Shown here one piece after another: positions 11,939 to 26,900 of a DNA stretch of 64,000 nt. The stretch's first letter is position 1. Each line of letters starts with the position of its first letter. Under the pieces are notes generated by a model, which did no database searches, had not been told where the DNA came from, and was given only the letters and a program-made list of their open reading frames with translations. The DNA comes from Phoronis australis (taxonomy: Eukaryota; Phoronida; Phoronidae). The stretch covers positions 374,240 through 438,239 of the forward strand of contig NMRA01000295.1 of assembly GCA_002633005.1 (NCBI GenBank). Reading direction: 5' to 3'. The position numbers were made by a program, and so were the translations under genes.

Positions 11939-14900
11939 GTAAGCAATTTAAAATAGCTCGTGTTGTTTGCACGAATCGACAGACGTGTCAGGTATGCATA
12001 AACCTCGTATTACGATTACCTGCAGGTGTTTTTGATAGTTCTGACCCCGAGGTGTTGTTCCTAGACAAACCTAGGGGTGGTTCAAGATCTCCTCCACCTC
12101 TTTCTTTCTGTAGAAACGATATTATCTTCACATGCCCTACCTTTAAACATACCTGTAAAACAATCGTGAGAATTAGCAATTTGTTAAAATTCCGTGTTTT
12201 GAGACTCGCTTTGCGCTACCGTCAAACTGGTTCGAAAACGTTTTCAATATTTTATTATTGAATCAGTTATACAGCATTGATCAGACATCGTTCGCGAAAT
12301 TCGTTTATCTGCCTCACTGCTTCAGTGCTCAATTCATCTGGATCACTTGTACACAAGAAGTGTTTCCGTGGGTACACTTATAATTGACGTTTGTAGACCA
12401 GTTTGCGTCTGATGGAGAACACGCGTTCATGCCTGCAGCTCCGAATCTTTTAGTTTCTACAAATGCCAGGTGTAAAGACTCGAACACGTTGCTCAAACTC
12501 TCTAATCGCTTGCGACGAGAGACTTACTATCAGGGACTAAGTGAATGATCAAAATTCAAAATGGATATAAGACCACTGTATCAAAACTATGTGGATTAAA
12601 ACTATAATTCAAAAAGGTTTGATTAACAAGGTGCTAAGACCAAAGCGAAATCCTACTGCCATATGCAGGCTATTTTTATGCCGAGGCATGACTTCACGCG
12701 AGGATCGAATTATGTTGCCAACATGCAGGTTACCTATTTGAAAGCACCTGTCGGCATGCAGTTAAATTACATCCTTGTCTTTTCTTGGATATCACTCCTT
12801 TCAAAACACCGATTTTAGTTACTTGTTGTCATAACAAAAGCACTGTTGCCAAATGATTTTGTGGGTTCCAGTGAAAAGTTCAAAGGCCCCTTTTCAAGTC
12901 TTGTTAATTAGGTAGGGATTCGTTTGCTTGTTAGGAGCGGTTCAAGTTGCAGTAACAATCTCGTTTGTCGACCTGGCAATTTATCGTTATGTCGAAACAG
13001 TTTCACGTTATTTTAATTAGAACACGTGCTCATTCCTCATGCCAGTCTACTAGCCGTAGTGAATTTGTAGTACAATATGTATATATTGGTTCTTTCACTG
13101 ACAGTTCACAGCCGATCTTTATTCAACCACACACTGCAAGAACAGTTAAACCGCGGCGAGTGTGTGTTTTGTTTAGATCGATGATAGCTTGTACAAGTAC
13201 ACGTACTAGCGCTGGTACATCTACCTTGCCTGAGATCGTCCGTACCTCTGAGTTTAAGCATCGACACATCATATGGTATTCTGATTATTTTGCGCCGAAG
13301 AATAATCTAACATCGGGCTCTGTTTTATTTTCGTCATTACGGTTTCTCGAAGATATCTAAACACCGTTTGAAGATTGTTTTTGCATTTTGAGTTCTTAAT
13401 AACTAAACAAGCGAGTGCACTCTGCAACGTTTGGATTCCACTCCACGTCGCATTCGTTCGAAGTTTAGCAGCATTGAGTCGAGTGGCCAGAAAGGTCATG
13501 ACATTTGAACCCTAATAATCAGTAATGGTTTTAATCCTCGAGCGGAATTGAATGCAGAGGTTCAACAGTTTTTACAACATCCATTCGAATATGCTCAGTA
13601 CAACGGCCAAGAGCGGGCGAGAATAAATATCTGTTTCTAATTGGACAGACGTGGTCGCGGTGCGCCTATTTCATAACGCTAAACCCTCGTGAGAGACCGC
13701 CCCGAGATGGATGCTGGAGCAACTCGGGGCGGTCTGGGATCANATTGAGTCGAGTGGCCAGAAAGGTCATGACATTTGAACCCTAATAATCAGTAATGGT
13801 TTTAATCCTCGAGCGGAATTGAATGCAGAGGTTCAACAGTTTTTACAACATCCATTCGAATATGCTCAGTACAACGGCCAAGAGCGGGCGAGAATAAATA
13901 TCTGTTTCTAATTGGACAGACGTGGTCGCGGTGCGCCTATTTTGTATATGAGGCGAATGTTCGACACCAGAGAGTGAATATTTATAGAATATTTCTGGCA
14001 GCGAACAGTGCATCGCTAAAGGTGATGTGGGTTCAGTTTATTCCTAGGTGAAGTACTGGTAAACATAATCCAACTCGGTGGCATAGAACATACTTCGCCT
14101 CCATGGATTGAGTAACATTCAAGTGCTGCTAAGTTGACTTTCTAAACTTATCGCAAATCACAATTTATTTTCACTTTTCCTGATGTTATGAAAACGCAGT
14201 TAAATATTTGTACAAGGCGGCATTTTAGAGATGTTTGGCACAGGGAACAGTATTTATCGTGCTAAGGAGCAAAATTCGACTTGATCGCAATTGGTACGTG
14301 TTTCCACGATTATTAGAAAAATAAGCTCGTGGAAGGCATGTAACCTCGGTAGTTTTTAGGTGAAACTGCACAGAAGCGGCTACAAGTCTGTTGAATACGC
14401 GAGTGTAAATCAACTAGGCAAGTATGTGTGGAGGATCGTTTATTTGCAATTTCAGGTAATTTCCATTAACCACTGAGTCAAGCAAACAACTTGAAATGTT
14501 GGCTCCGAAACCCGAAATGTATGATGTCCAGATAGCACATTTGGCTGAGCCAGTCGAATCTATATCCGTAGATTAGTTTGCGTACGTTCCATGCATCGAA
14601 CAGCAAACGTCAGACGAAGGCGACTGGCCTCCACTTAAAAGTTTAATTACATTATCCCATAGTCAACAGGCTCAACTGTTTAATCTTCGTCAAAAGCCGA
14701 TCTGGGGTATATTTATAGCGCTGCGCAATAATCTTTCAGTCGACTTTGTTAAAATCGATATTTGTAGCTTGCAGCATTGTCATTAAAGATAATTTTAAAT
14801 CAGGAGGGGCCATAGGAAATAGGATGCGCGACACTGGGATTCTGTAACCGGCAAACTCCCATCTCTGGTTCTTTTTATCGGCCTGTTTATCAAGATAATA

Positions 14901-17900
14901 TTGGCACCAGAAATAGAAGAGGGAGCCACGCGTCACGACTGTCCGTCAGTGACGTGTTTCCTGGTTGTTGAATTTTTTCTTGATTGATACATGGATAGTC
15001 TGGTGGAGAGGAGTTGTTTTGACTAAACTAACAAAATACAAACTGGAAGGTTCTCGCCTATGAGGGCAGTGACAACTCTGCGCGTGATCGTGAATGGTGG
15101 TAGTGTTTGTGATGGTGAACCAATGACGTTTATCACAGACATTTAACTGTCGACGCGGTACAACAGAAATTCAAGGTCTATGATGAAGTAGGCAATTCAG
15201 AAGAAAATGCACCTATATCAGTGAATCGATAACTGCACCAGATGACCTCAAAATTTGGGATGTGTGGCTCAAACTTTGTGTTTAAACTTAGTGACCTTTA
15301 GCCATAAAACCTGATTGGTTGGTTGAATGTCTAAGAAAGTTATGCCTGTACTTGGCATGTTGTCTGTGCACTGAAGTGGAAAAGTAAGTCTTTGGAACTG
15401 TAGGAGAAATAACATTTTGAAAATCTGATAACCTTTTCACCAATTGGCCCTTTACGGTGCTTAGTGAGTCATAATACATGTAGTAAAATATCAAGAAATT
15501 CAACAAAAACTGTTGACAATGATGAGAATGAGAGACGTCGAGTTGCTTATGCAGTAGGGTGCTAGTCGAAGGAAAAATTCGAAATTCCAGAAGAAAATTG
15601 TACCTAATAACCTGATATGTTCCCCAAATGACTTCAAAGTTTGGGATTGAAAATTGTTTAAATTTACTAATCAAATACTCAAATTTGAAGTTTATAGCTC
15701 AGAATTTATTTCATTCAGCAAACTTTGACCTAGGAAGTCTGATTGGACGCTAGTGAAATCGCTTAGAAAATGAAAGCCTTTAATTGGCACTTTGGCTTAC
15801 ATGTATGCACGGGAGTTGAAAAGCATACGCCCTATCTTTGAAACTAGGACAAATGACACTTTCAAAATTTCATAACTTTTACAACCGACAAATGACCTAT
15901 TCTGGCTTATGTTGGAAAATAAAGAGATATTGTTTCAAAATTTACCTGATGGCTAATGACTTGTGTGAAATTTCGAAGACTGATCTTCAGTTATTTAGCA
16001 GTTATCGAGGTAAAAAAGGTCGGAAAAAGGAGATAAAATTGTACAACACTGTACTCTGCACTGGATCAAGCAGAAAAATAACAAGAAACAAACCAGTTAC
16101 ATGTAGGGTGATTGTTGCGATTTCCTTTAGATTTTTTTCGCAATTTTGACTCTTGTGCGAGATGCCCAGTTTACTTACAGTACGGCATTACACTGCCGAA
16201 GGAGACTTTGTGATTAACTAAAAGGTGTCGCTTTTCAAAGGTGTTCATTTAGTGTCCCGTTAAGTGATCACAAAAGAAGGGATTTCCTTCATTCCGAACA
16301 TTTGCACCGGGATTCAGTGGAGATCTTCTTCAAATCGGACCTTAGTCATGCATACAACGTATTTTGTTGATATTTTATGAATAAGATTATTTTTGACAAA
16401 ATGCAATGATTATATTGGGTATGGAGTAACGTGACGCTAGGACCTAGCTAAAATGTAACCAAAGTCACGTGTTCTCATTCGAAATACACGGCAATATCTC
16501 ACGTAATCCCGCAAAGCCTTACTTTCTAGCGAGGTCCTACACCGTAGCGCTACTGAACGGGAGGCTGGGATTATGTGAAAGACGCATCCGTTTGTTGGGT
16601 GGCATTTTATGCTCAATAGTAACAACGAATAAAAAAAAACTATGTTAACAGCAAAAACAGCTGTAATCAAAATAATCATAATTGAGCTATTATTATTATT
16701 ATCATCGTTAATTTGGTTGATGATACAGCCCACGTAGTTGATTTTTCTCATTCATAGCATGTTCACAAGTACAAGTAAACCAAATTTTGTGAACCTTCTC
16801 ATAACGCATACGTCAAAACTGTCGCAAAATCTGGCATTGACCCCAAGAATTTAAATTCTAGGCAGTGCAAGTTGGCCGCTGCTGTACTTTAACTCTACAC
16901 TGCAACTTAGAATTTGATTTTAGCTACGAGGCCATTTGGAGTGATTTTTGCAACGCTATGCTACGAATTGTAGGGATACTTCAGCGTTTGAGATTGTCCC
17001 TCGTTTCTCCCCCTTTCTCCAATTTCCCAATGATTTTATCGCATATTGTTGTCTTCAGAATAAACTTATGATGATTGGGGAATACAGAAGCAGAGTTTTA
17101 CCGTAACAAACACAGTGTTGTACTAGTCGTTCCCAAACCCGCAATCCCAAAGCCCTGTTATAAATCCTGAACTTGGGTCCATATACACCGCACGAGCACC
17201 GAAAAATCTCTGTGCCCGGAGAAAACCACAGCTGGAGTTAAAAACGTAAGCTTCCTTAGCAAGTGTATTTGCTTTTCTAATCAGTGATGTCGTTCTTATC
17301 CTTTGTTTAAAGTTAAATTGGTTACATTGGATGCACTTGATTGGCCAGTTCTGCCAGGTCAGCCGGACAAGACATCGGATTAGTCTGTAAACTGGAAGTC
17401 GTCATCAGTGCCGTTTACTGACACTACAAAAGTTGACACGGATCAGCTGACACGGAACAAGATGTTCCAGTGTGTAAACGGGACTGACAGCGGAGCAAAT
17501 TGACACCGCGGTGACAACTTTTGCCACCCATTTGTGAGGTGGGGCAATTTGCGCTCGAACATCTTGCTCCGCGTCAATTATATGTCTAAACGCGAAACTG
17601 GGGCAAGGCGGAAAGAATCATCTCTACTGCGCTTGTGCATACGGGCTCTCTGTCTCTACAACTCCAGCTATTTGAAAACCTGCGCATGTGCATTCCACTC
17701 TCCAGCGTACAACTTACGTCTTGCCACAGTTAATGAAAATGCGTGTGTAAACGGCCACTTAACACCGATCAAGCTGCCCCGTGTCAGTTACGCTGGATCC
17801 AAAGTTGATGTCTAAACGGACCGAGTCAGTTGGCTCAGTCTGTTGACTGTAGGTGGATTTAGCGGAGTCAATCAAGTGCATTCATGCTGCCTTGGAAACT

Positions 17901-20900
17901 GAAACTAACCAGGTTCCTCGTCAGAAAACCCAAAATGTGGGAGTTTGGTCAACTGGTGTGAAGTGTTTTTGGAGCCTGTATGGAGTTTGAGGCGCGGGTA
18001 TGAATTTTTACCACAAGTTCGGCTGGCTTGATGCTAGGGTTTAGGGGGACGTAACTGGAATTTAGAATAGTTAGAATAGTCGTAGCATAGTTTCTTGTTG
18101 ACGTTTTGTCCTGTACGATAGCCTCATCCTTGACTGATCAATCAACAAATAGTTGTCGTACAAGAGTTAAATGCTAAGTAGACTCAAGGTTCGGGACTAC
18201 ACTCACTACATGAATTCAATGCCTTAAGTCTTTTATAGAGATAATTTGGTTTGTTAGAGACAAAGTGTTTTAAATTTCTGGTCCGCATTTTGTCGGCAAT
18301 GGGAAATGTATTGGTTATTATTAAAAATCACAAGGTCGCAGCCTTCCACTTCGCTGAAAAAACGAGGTTATTGACCCAACAGAGACAGAATACAAAAACC
18401 AGGTGTAGAGCGTAATCACTAATCAGTGACGTCACGTATTCTTGTCTTGTGCGAATGAAGACAAAACGCTTCCCGTGCAAGTACTCCGTTCAATATTTAT
18501 GCGCGCGTAAAAAGATTCCGAGCGTCAGCTACGTCCGTTTCTTAATGATTATTCTATTTAGGTACTCTCTGCGCTCATTCCCCATTCACGCGTGAAAACA
18601 TCTGACAGTTCGAGGCAGTAAGTCCACGTTGTCTCTGAACTTGTCGTGATTCAACGAGAACATCGTGACGTCATGTGTCCTTGCGCTCCGACACGAAAAC
18701 AATGTTAGCGCAATTCCTGTCAACTAATAGCTTCCCTCGTTCCTAAGAGAAAATAACAGCACCTGTCTTTTTTCCTGTTGTTTTCATTAAATTGTCCTTT
18801 AGTAACATTTTTACGCACTAATAATTCTTTTGCCTCGTACCCAATGCTCTTATTAGCAGCACGCGGGTGGCTTGAGGATTAGGTCGTCGGTACGACGGTG
18901 CTTTGGATTTTAAATGCACCTAAAGGTAATTGAATTAATTGAATAAGTAACTTGGCTAATTTTCAACAACATCTAGGAGAGAATTTAACGCATGGGGAAT
19001 TCCGCAGAAATAAGACTGAACCTGAAGCTACCCTAATATATATTGAGTGAAAGTCGGCTGTCCTTAGGCATTGCTTGACCTGGTTAACGTGTCCTGAGTT
19101 GAGTTTGCGACTACCAGGTGCACACGTGCGCGATCACACATCACTAAATGTGGGAAATAGTTTCAATTGGAACATTTCTTGGAACTGACATCCATTCCCA
19201 TCAAAGTGACGAAATATGTAAGCTGTCCACGCGATCTGAGACTGGCATTTAGAATTTCAGTGCTTGCTGCTGATTTCACGATATTTTTGCTCGTTTCGCT
19301 ACAAGAAAAATATCGAATAATCGAGTATCAAATTGTTGGCCGCGTCTCCCCCTCGGCAGTGTTTAGAATTTCGCTGTGTTCTTGTGCTTGAACGAAGAGA
19401 GCACATACGGAAGAACCGCTCACCCACTTACAGTTATTGCGAGTGCCTTGTGTTACGGAATGTAGCCCTGTTCTAACATGGAGACCCGTCATCGCACTAC
19501 ACGCCACTGCTTTTCATTCATTTACAGATGTTGCTTGTTGGTCAGTAAATATTGCTACTCGTTTTCCTGTGCTTTCCGCCATGTGTAATGGCATAATGGT
19601 TCCCCAAGGACCACGCATGCTCAATCAGTACTCCAGTCACGTTTACTCTCGGCGGCGTAGAGAGTCAGACACACTCGTACACTTCCTTGCGCGCAGACAT
19701 TGGGTAAGCGAAAAGTGATGAACAAACAATGCACAGAGCCAGGAAACAAACCAATGTTTTGAGTCAGGAAGAGCAACGTCGTATTTATCCAACCTGTACA
19801 CTCCTAGCCACCCATTATACCCATCCAAAAGTTTTACCTCCGCTATCCTTCTGTCGCTTTAGCAGGCTCATATTAGAGAGCGTGGGGGGACAGACTAGTT
19901 CGACTTCGACAAACTTTTGCCCGGGCCTCATGTATGCTCCCAAAGTCAGATTTCTTCCTATTGTCACCACACAAGTCTCTCCTGGTCATCTCCAATTTCG
20001 CAATCCCACCCTTGTGTTAACTTTTCAAATTCCGTGGAGGCAGCCACCAGAAACTTGGTGCCCATACTTCAAATGGCAAATTCTTGAAGGGGTTTGTGCT
20101 GGACTTGGGGAGACTTTCTTCACGACCTTTGCTTTTGCTCCTGCAACCTGTAGAAAGGCAGATTAAAGCGTTTTCAATGCACTCGTAGTTTTATTTGGTT
20201 AATATTAAGTTCTTTATTCTTGATTTGTGTCACTAACGCTATTTGTGAGCTTCCCCCCCAATTCGTTGAATCTGTATCTGTCTATGTTTTGTAAATACGT
20301 GATAGTATGCAGAATGTGGCCACAAAAATGTCATTATTTTAATGCTTTTCCATTAAACTACCCACGCTATTTAATTTGCTTTATCTCTATGAAAGTTGTT
20401 TGGGTGTGATTTTAGACAAAGATACGTGCAAAGGACGTACGTGTATACCGAACTCATGTCACAGCATTAGCTAAATACTGAATTTGCGGACTATTAACTA
20501 GAAAACTGTTGTACATCTCACGATATTTTTTAAAAGCCAAGTATGAACCACGTTCTGGTGTTGAGACATAAACTTTCCAAAAGCGTATTTGTGTTTCCAA
20601 AGCAATGTTTTGGCGTTTTCATTCTTTGTTTGAATTGAAAATAGTTCCAATAAATCGCCTGGAATTCCCCTGGTGGTAATATTGCTTCGGTATCTGAAAT
20701 TAACACACAGTGACAAACAACTTAATGCTGGTCTTGTCTCAAGCAGTAACGAACCGTCAAGTTTAGATATCATCTCTAGTCTTAGTACGGAAAAAGCGGA
20801 GACTGATTCTTTAGCAGCAAACTGTTTTTGACAGAAAGCGCAGGGATTTTGCCCGTTCAATCCTCAGTGCTGCAGGGCATCGTTAACCATCGTGCGACTT

Positions 20901-23900
20901 TCGTTTGCAACCCATGTTCGCGGTGCCGTGATAGCGGACTATTGTTGTGTTACCATGTTCCCGCGACCTATTTGGCTGGAATTTTGTAGTTGATTGACGT
21001 GTCAGAGCTATCCACTGCCGGATGAGGGCACTGCACATCTGCTCCTCCTGTACTGTTCACAGTCTCAATTTTGAGAAAGGTCATCTAGTACATTAACACC
21101 CTGGTGGTCGAACACGTCATCATTCATATCATGCACTTTCGTTAATTATGCAAAATTATTCGAAGCCCATTCTGAATAAATTCCATGCTTGCTGGACAAC
21201 AACATCGATTTTCAGGCCAAAACTACTGTCTTTGTACTAGACGATACATTCCTACGCGGCTACTATAAATCCCTAAGACATAATACGATTGCTCTGTTTT
21301 AAGAAGTCAAAGTGGAAAATAGGGAAAAGTTGAAATTGACATCACTAAATATAACAGCCAAGGTTGCACTAGGCTTCAATTTCATAGAGATTTGCGCTCA
21401 AAATTCAACTATTCTACCACCAACACACGCTCTTGTTTACCCGACTGCAATGGTTAATATTAAGCTCTCAGAAATCACGACTTGAATTTCGTGCCGGTAT
21501 GCACCTTTCCAGCAAAACAGTCAGCAAGCTTGTATTAATTTGTTGTAAAAAGACGTGCATTTTAGAATGTGATAACGTGGGGAAAGGCTAATGAATTTTT
21601 ATAAGCATCAATGTACTACATTAGTGTAGATTAGTTGGGGATACCTGAAAAACTTCGTGCTGTGCAAGAAGTACTTATGGTCGACATATATCCTGAAAAA
21701 TACAGCCCGTGTCTCAAGCTCAGGGTCGCGTTCCGTAGACACAAGACACTCGCAAACCACTTGCATTGAGAAATTTTTGTTCATGGAACGGAAACAGTTA
21801 ATTCGATTTCACTATTCAACAATCCAGCAGCCTAACAGACCCGTCACGTCATTTTGTAGGTTTCTTAGGAGGCGCTGTACACTAGTTCTCTCTGGGGAGT
21901 TTTGCCAGGCCACGTTACTAGACTTGATACCTTTCTTCCACTCTGCCGAAAACTCTATGAACAAAATGATAAGTTATTAGTCGTTTCCCATCAAATCCAC
22001 AGAAACCTTTTTCTCTGTCATACCTTTGACTCTATCTTTCACTTCCAAGCAAAAGGGGAAGCGAGACTGAAAACGTCGGAAAAACACAAAAATTGAGTCT
22101 TAGCCCTCAAACCGCCAACTTCCATTGTTCGACACGAGCCAATACTAGAATTTGGAAGCCAATTTACTACATATTCCAAAAATGTGGTCCAAAAGTATTG
22201 CCATACAATCAAATTTTCCAAAGCTGGGTTATTTCAGAGGGCTGAAATCACAGCAGATTCCTCAGTGGCTGAGCAGTGATGTAGCAATGCTACAGGTTGC
22301 CGGCATTTGATCGAACAGTGCATCTGCAGATGAACTAGTGGACTTTTCTCATTCACAGCGTGTTCACAAATACAAGCAAAGCCAGATTCATTGAACCTGC
22401 GTGTAATTCATTGGCCTCCATCGAAATTGCCGCCAAACCTGGCCTGTCTCAAGAAATTCAATTCTAGGCGGTGCAAATCGATCTGCTGTAACTGTACTAT
22501 GCAACCCAAGGTTCCGATGGTAATCTCGAAACACTTGCCTTGCACACGCGTGATTTTGTCTGGATATGTGTCTACGGAACGCGCCCTCTCAGCTTATACT
22601 TTTAGCAGTATGCCTCAAGTACTTTGTGAAAGAGTTCATTGGCTCAGATCAGAGGAAAATTCGTCCCTTTGGCCTTCCTCATGTCACAGTACATTTCCCG
22701 CCAAAACGTCTGCGTAACTACCTCACGGTGGTTTTCCGAAATACCAGGGAGTTCACGTTTTGATTACGGCGACGGGACGTGAAACATTAAGGGGAAATCC
22801 CATCGCTGTAGACGGGTTCTTGGAAAACCCCCTTACGATGCTGTAAGATGAAAGAGTTTTTAATCTTTAACCAGGCACTGTGGTTTAAAAATGGGTGGAG
22901 TTCTGAAATTGGCCGTACCTTGTAATATAATACAAATTGGGAATCAATCTTCAGAATTAAGGAAACGGTTTTTCAAAGTAGGTCTTTATTGCCTTGTTAT
23001 TAACTACCGTATAAACTGTATTTTAACGCTCTTGACGTCTTCACCGCCAAGTTATCTAATTGTTGTCTTGAGGTAGTATTTACATACGGCAAACCGCAAA
23101 GCTTCTTACTACTAATTAATAACGCTAACAAATCTCTAAAACAATTAGTTAAATGAGGCAAAACTAGCTGACTAATAGCCTAACAGTAGTCGTTAGTGGT
23201 CAATATAAGCGCATGTTTACGTCTGTGGTTTGAGCCCATCAGGACAAGAACGAGGGATTACATTTGTAATCTCCTAATGAGGTTTCAAGTAATAGCCTTC
23301 CCTCTTGATTCAACTCCTCGCTGGTTAAAATTATAAAGGTCCCAAGCAACTACTAATTAGCGCAACTTACGTGTGCTAACATACTTTGACAAAACGCGCA
23401 AGCGCGTAGCAGTTCTATAAAGCATGGGCTTCGTAATGTTGACCACTCGTGTCACACCAGCTTCCGATTTTCCACATAAATTCGTTGACATTATGATCAG
23501 ACAAAGTAAAAACTACTATTTCAAGAAACCCCATGGTGATCGGGTGCGGCGGTTTCACATCATACCACCGCCATGGTATTTTGCACTTGGAGAGCGGACC
23601 GGGCGTGTGTTCATTAACGCTAGGACCTACGCTATGACCTAGCTAAAATCTAAAGTCACGTGTTCTCACTTAAAATACACGGCAATATCTCACGTAATCT
23701 GGCGAAGACTTGCTTTTTAGCGAGGTCCTAGCGTTACTGAACGGGAGTCTGGTCTACAATGGAAGCCGTCTCACTTTAAGATGTCATTTCCTTCATTTCG
23801 TGAATTATCATTTGAATCTTTACCGAAAGGTTATTTAGAAATATCAACGAGTTGTGTCTGAACCAATGAAATTTCTTTTAGATGTACAAGTGCTTTAAGT

Positions 23901-26900
23901 TCGTGATAAAAAACGATGAGGAAATATCCGTGATAAAATATCTGTCTGAATTGTAAGAGATTTTCCTCTAATAAATAAAGAACGCATTCATATAATGCCA
24001 CTCTAGACAACTTAAACAGCATTTCGCTACTCAATGTTGATTTCGTAACCAAAAGGCATTGGGTTTGAAAAACGTTACCATGCTCACTTGATCGTAAATC
24101 ACTGCTTAATGCTCCGGCAATTCACGCTACAGGTAATGCGTTCTGTAAGTGCTCTATTTTCGAATTCGCAATTGACCTTTCGCTAGGAGTTTGAGTGACG
24201 GCTTAACTGACCAAACACAACGCAGCATTCTTGACACACCTTCGCTTCCAAGTCGCCATTGTACCCAACCAACAAGTCGTTGCCGGGTAAAATTTATTGT
24301 TCGTTTGTCGACATTTCGCAAGGGGAAGAAGCTTGCGATAGGTCAATTATTGTCCATCCCCAATAAAATCCGAAGAGTTTTCTTTGTTGTTCTTGTTGGT
24401 AACAGCCTATTGTGAGGAATATTGTGAGTTTTTTGAAGCAATTTAATTGTACGTTTGAAAAAGCACTTAAAGAAATTATATAGATAGCGCTTAAGAAATA
24501 GAATTTGTTCCATTGAATCTATAAACTAGTGACTCTTTGAGAACAGTGGATACATTTTGCTTTGATACTTCATTTGGTGATGCTTTGATATTATGAGCTT
24601 GCAAAAGCATTTCAGAGGTGTAACTGTAATTGCTTTTGAACAGGTCTAATTGTGGATAAAAGGACTCATTCCTTATCGCCCGTATCTTAAACATGGACTG
24701 TGTTCCTTTTTGACTTAAGAAACCCAGCAGAACAGTTAATGTAATCACGTGCTTCACATTCCGAAAGGCCTTGTGTGTTTTCGTACTGCGCCTCAAACTA
24801 TTCCTACAAGGTATTTCATTTCCGCGCATGTGCGAGTTTCAGTCATGACAACTAGTCACGTGATTCTCAACACACTATCGACTGCGTCGAGATACCCCCA
24901 AAGTCAACAGCATATCAGGAGGCAGATTGAGTATTGAAAATGACGTCCTGTACAAGTTTTGATCTGAGACCTCCTAGGCTAAAACACTAATTTTATTTGA
25001 CTCTTGACCAAATCCCTTTGGTGCTATGATTGAAGTTTGAATAAGCGCATGTACGAAAAACCTCAGAGGAATATTTTAAGATTACGAAAATACCCGATGT
25101 GTTTCGGATGGTCCTCCGCTGGTAATGTAGAGGCGATACCCTCGCGAAGACTCAGGCTTGCGTGGCCTTGTGTTTTCGCTAGTTTCTTGCGTCTACGTAA
25201 CGCAGTCTTGGATTGCATGCACGCTCATGCTAATTGTTTAATTTTTGTTATCACCTGAGATACACCACTGCATGATCTATCCCCTGTCGCAATCATGTGA
25301 CAATAGAGAGATTTCACAGATGGCTGGTAACACGAGCTGAAAAGATTCGTCATCACTCTGTGTAGCTAGGAAGTATCTGTTAATCGTCTGCTTCAAATCA
25401 AGTCTACTAATACACAGGCAGGTAAAGGTATTTGATTTGCCAGCTTCGATACGGTTTTGACGTTTTAAGGAAAGTTTTAAGTCAAGTGTCACTGTTTTAA
25501 CCTTTGAAATATTATCTCTTTGAGTTGGTGACATGAAATCATACATTTGGTTTGAAAGTTTGGGTTTTTGGAGTCGAAATGTACTAAATTAAACCCACTG
25601 TTGGGGGTCACCAAAAACTGTCAGTCTCGAGCATTCAGCGTGGCTACAGCTGTTCACCTAGTATACTGCCTATTTCCCTGACTACTGTGTTCATGAATTG
25701 ATTTAACCATAGCATATTTATGGAGTATCTTTGATTTGACTTCGTCGGTGCGAAATTGACTCAGATGTGCGAAGAAGTAAAAACCTGCATGTGTAGGCAT
25801 ATTTGATAAAAATATAAGACAAAGAAAAGACACACGCCTTCAGCGAGGTACGACCTGGCATGAGATTGTCTTCCAGTGCTCATGATCAGGAGCATAATAC
25901 TGTAATGAGGTTACTGTATTTTATGGCAGGCAACGTTTGGGGATTATATACACGTATCATGCTGGTACATCATAGCAGGTGAGCTAAACCTGATTCCTGG
26001 TAGCCGCACACTTCAGTCCCTTCCCCCACCTCTGCCGCCCTTGGTGCCCTGTTGAATACTTCTGCGTAGTGTTCACAGCCAACAAGTGGCCTGGGTGACG
26101 GACAATGCACAAATTGCAAACCCTTAAAGGGGGATGTCATCCACGGCACTGCTTGTGTTTTTCAAATGCATTGTGGAGCGGTTGTCGGCCATTAAACAGC
26201 CAGGTCATTCACAGATAGCTTGGTGCCGTGTTAACGATACGACGGAAACCACACGCCAGCGTACCATATTAAAAACGGACTCATTGTAATTTCGGCGTGA
26301 TTAAAGCCACCATCACACAAAATAAATTTGAAAATGCATGAAATTAATTCATACATTAGAAAATCTTTTTTTTTTTGATATCACCAGATATTTACGAGCC
26401 GAAATTAACCGTCCTACAATGCATTTGAAAGACGAGAACAGGGGTGTAGATGTAATCCCTCGAACTCACATGGGATGCTGTCCCGCAGTTGTCAAAATGC
26501 AAGTGAGATATCGGAAACAAGAAAGCCCTGTTGGAAACCTATTAACGGTTGCACAATGTGAAAAATAAATACTAGTTCGAGACACTTTGGCCAAATTTGT
26601 CCATTTCCATACGCCGCCCCTAACCCGTTGAGCTATCAAAATGCGTGTTGAGACGTAAAGACTCGGACGTTCTGGGAAGCGTTTGGTATGACTTAGCACA
26701 CTAAGATCGTATAAACGTACATTTCTGTTATTGTATAAAAACTCAGGTCATGTTTTGCTTCATGTGAATTGTATGTGCACTAACGCGTGTCATTTTCAAT
26801 CATGCGGGTTTTCCACGGTATGTTTACCTTGGTAAAAAATTGGCACAGTGTAAAAGCGCATCGCATAATCTCGAGATTTACTGTTCGACAACAACTGTCT

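Noticed and set aside
19729-20166. 145-codon open frame on the + strand
   Set aside because: No domain, signal peptide or homologue recognised; composition is typical of non-coding translation.
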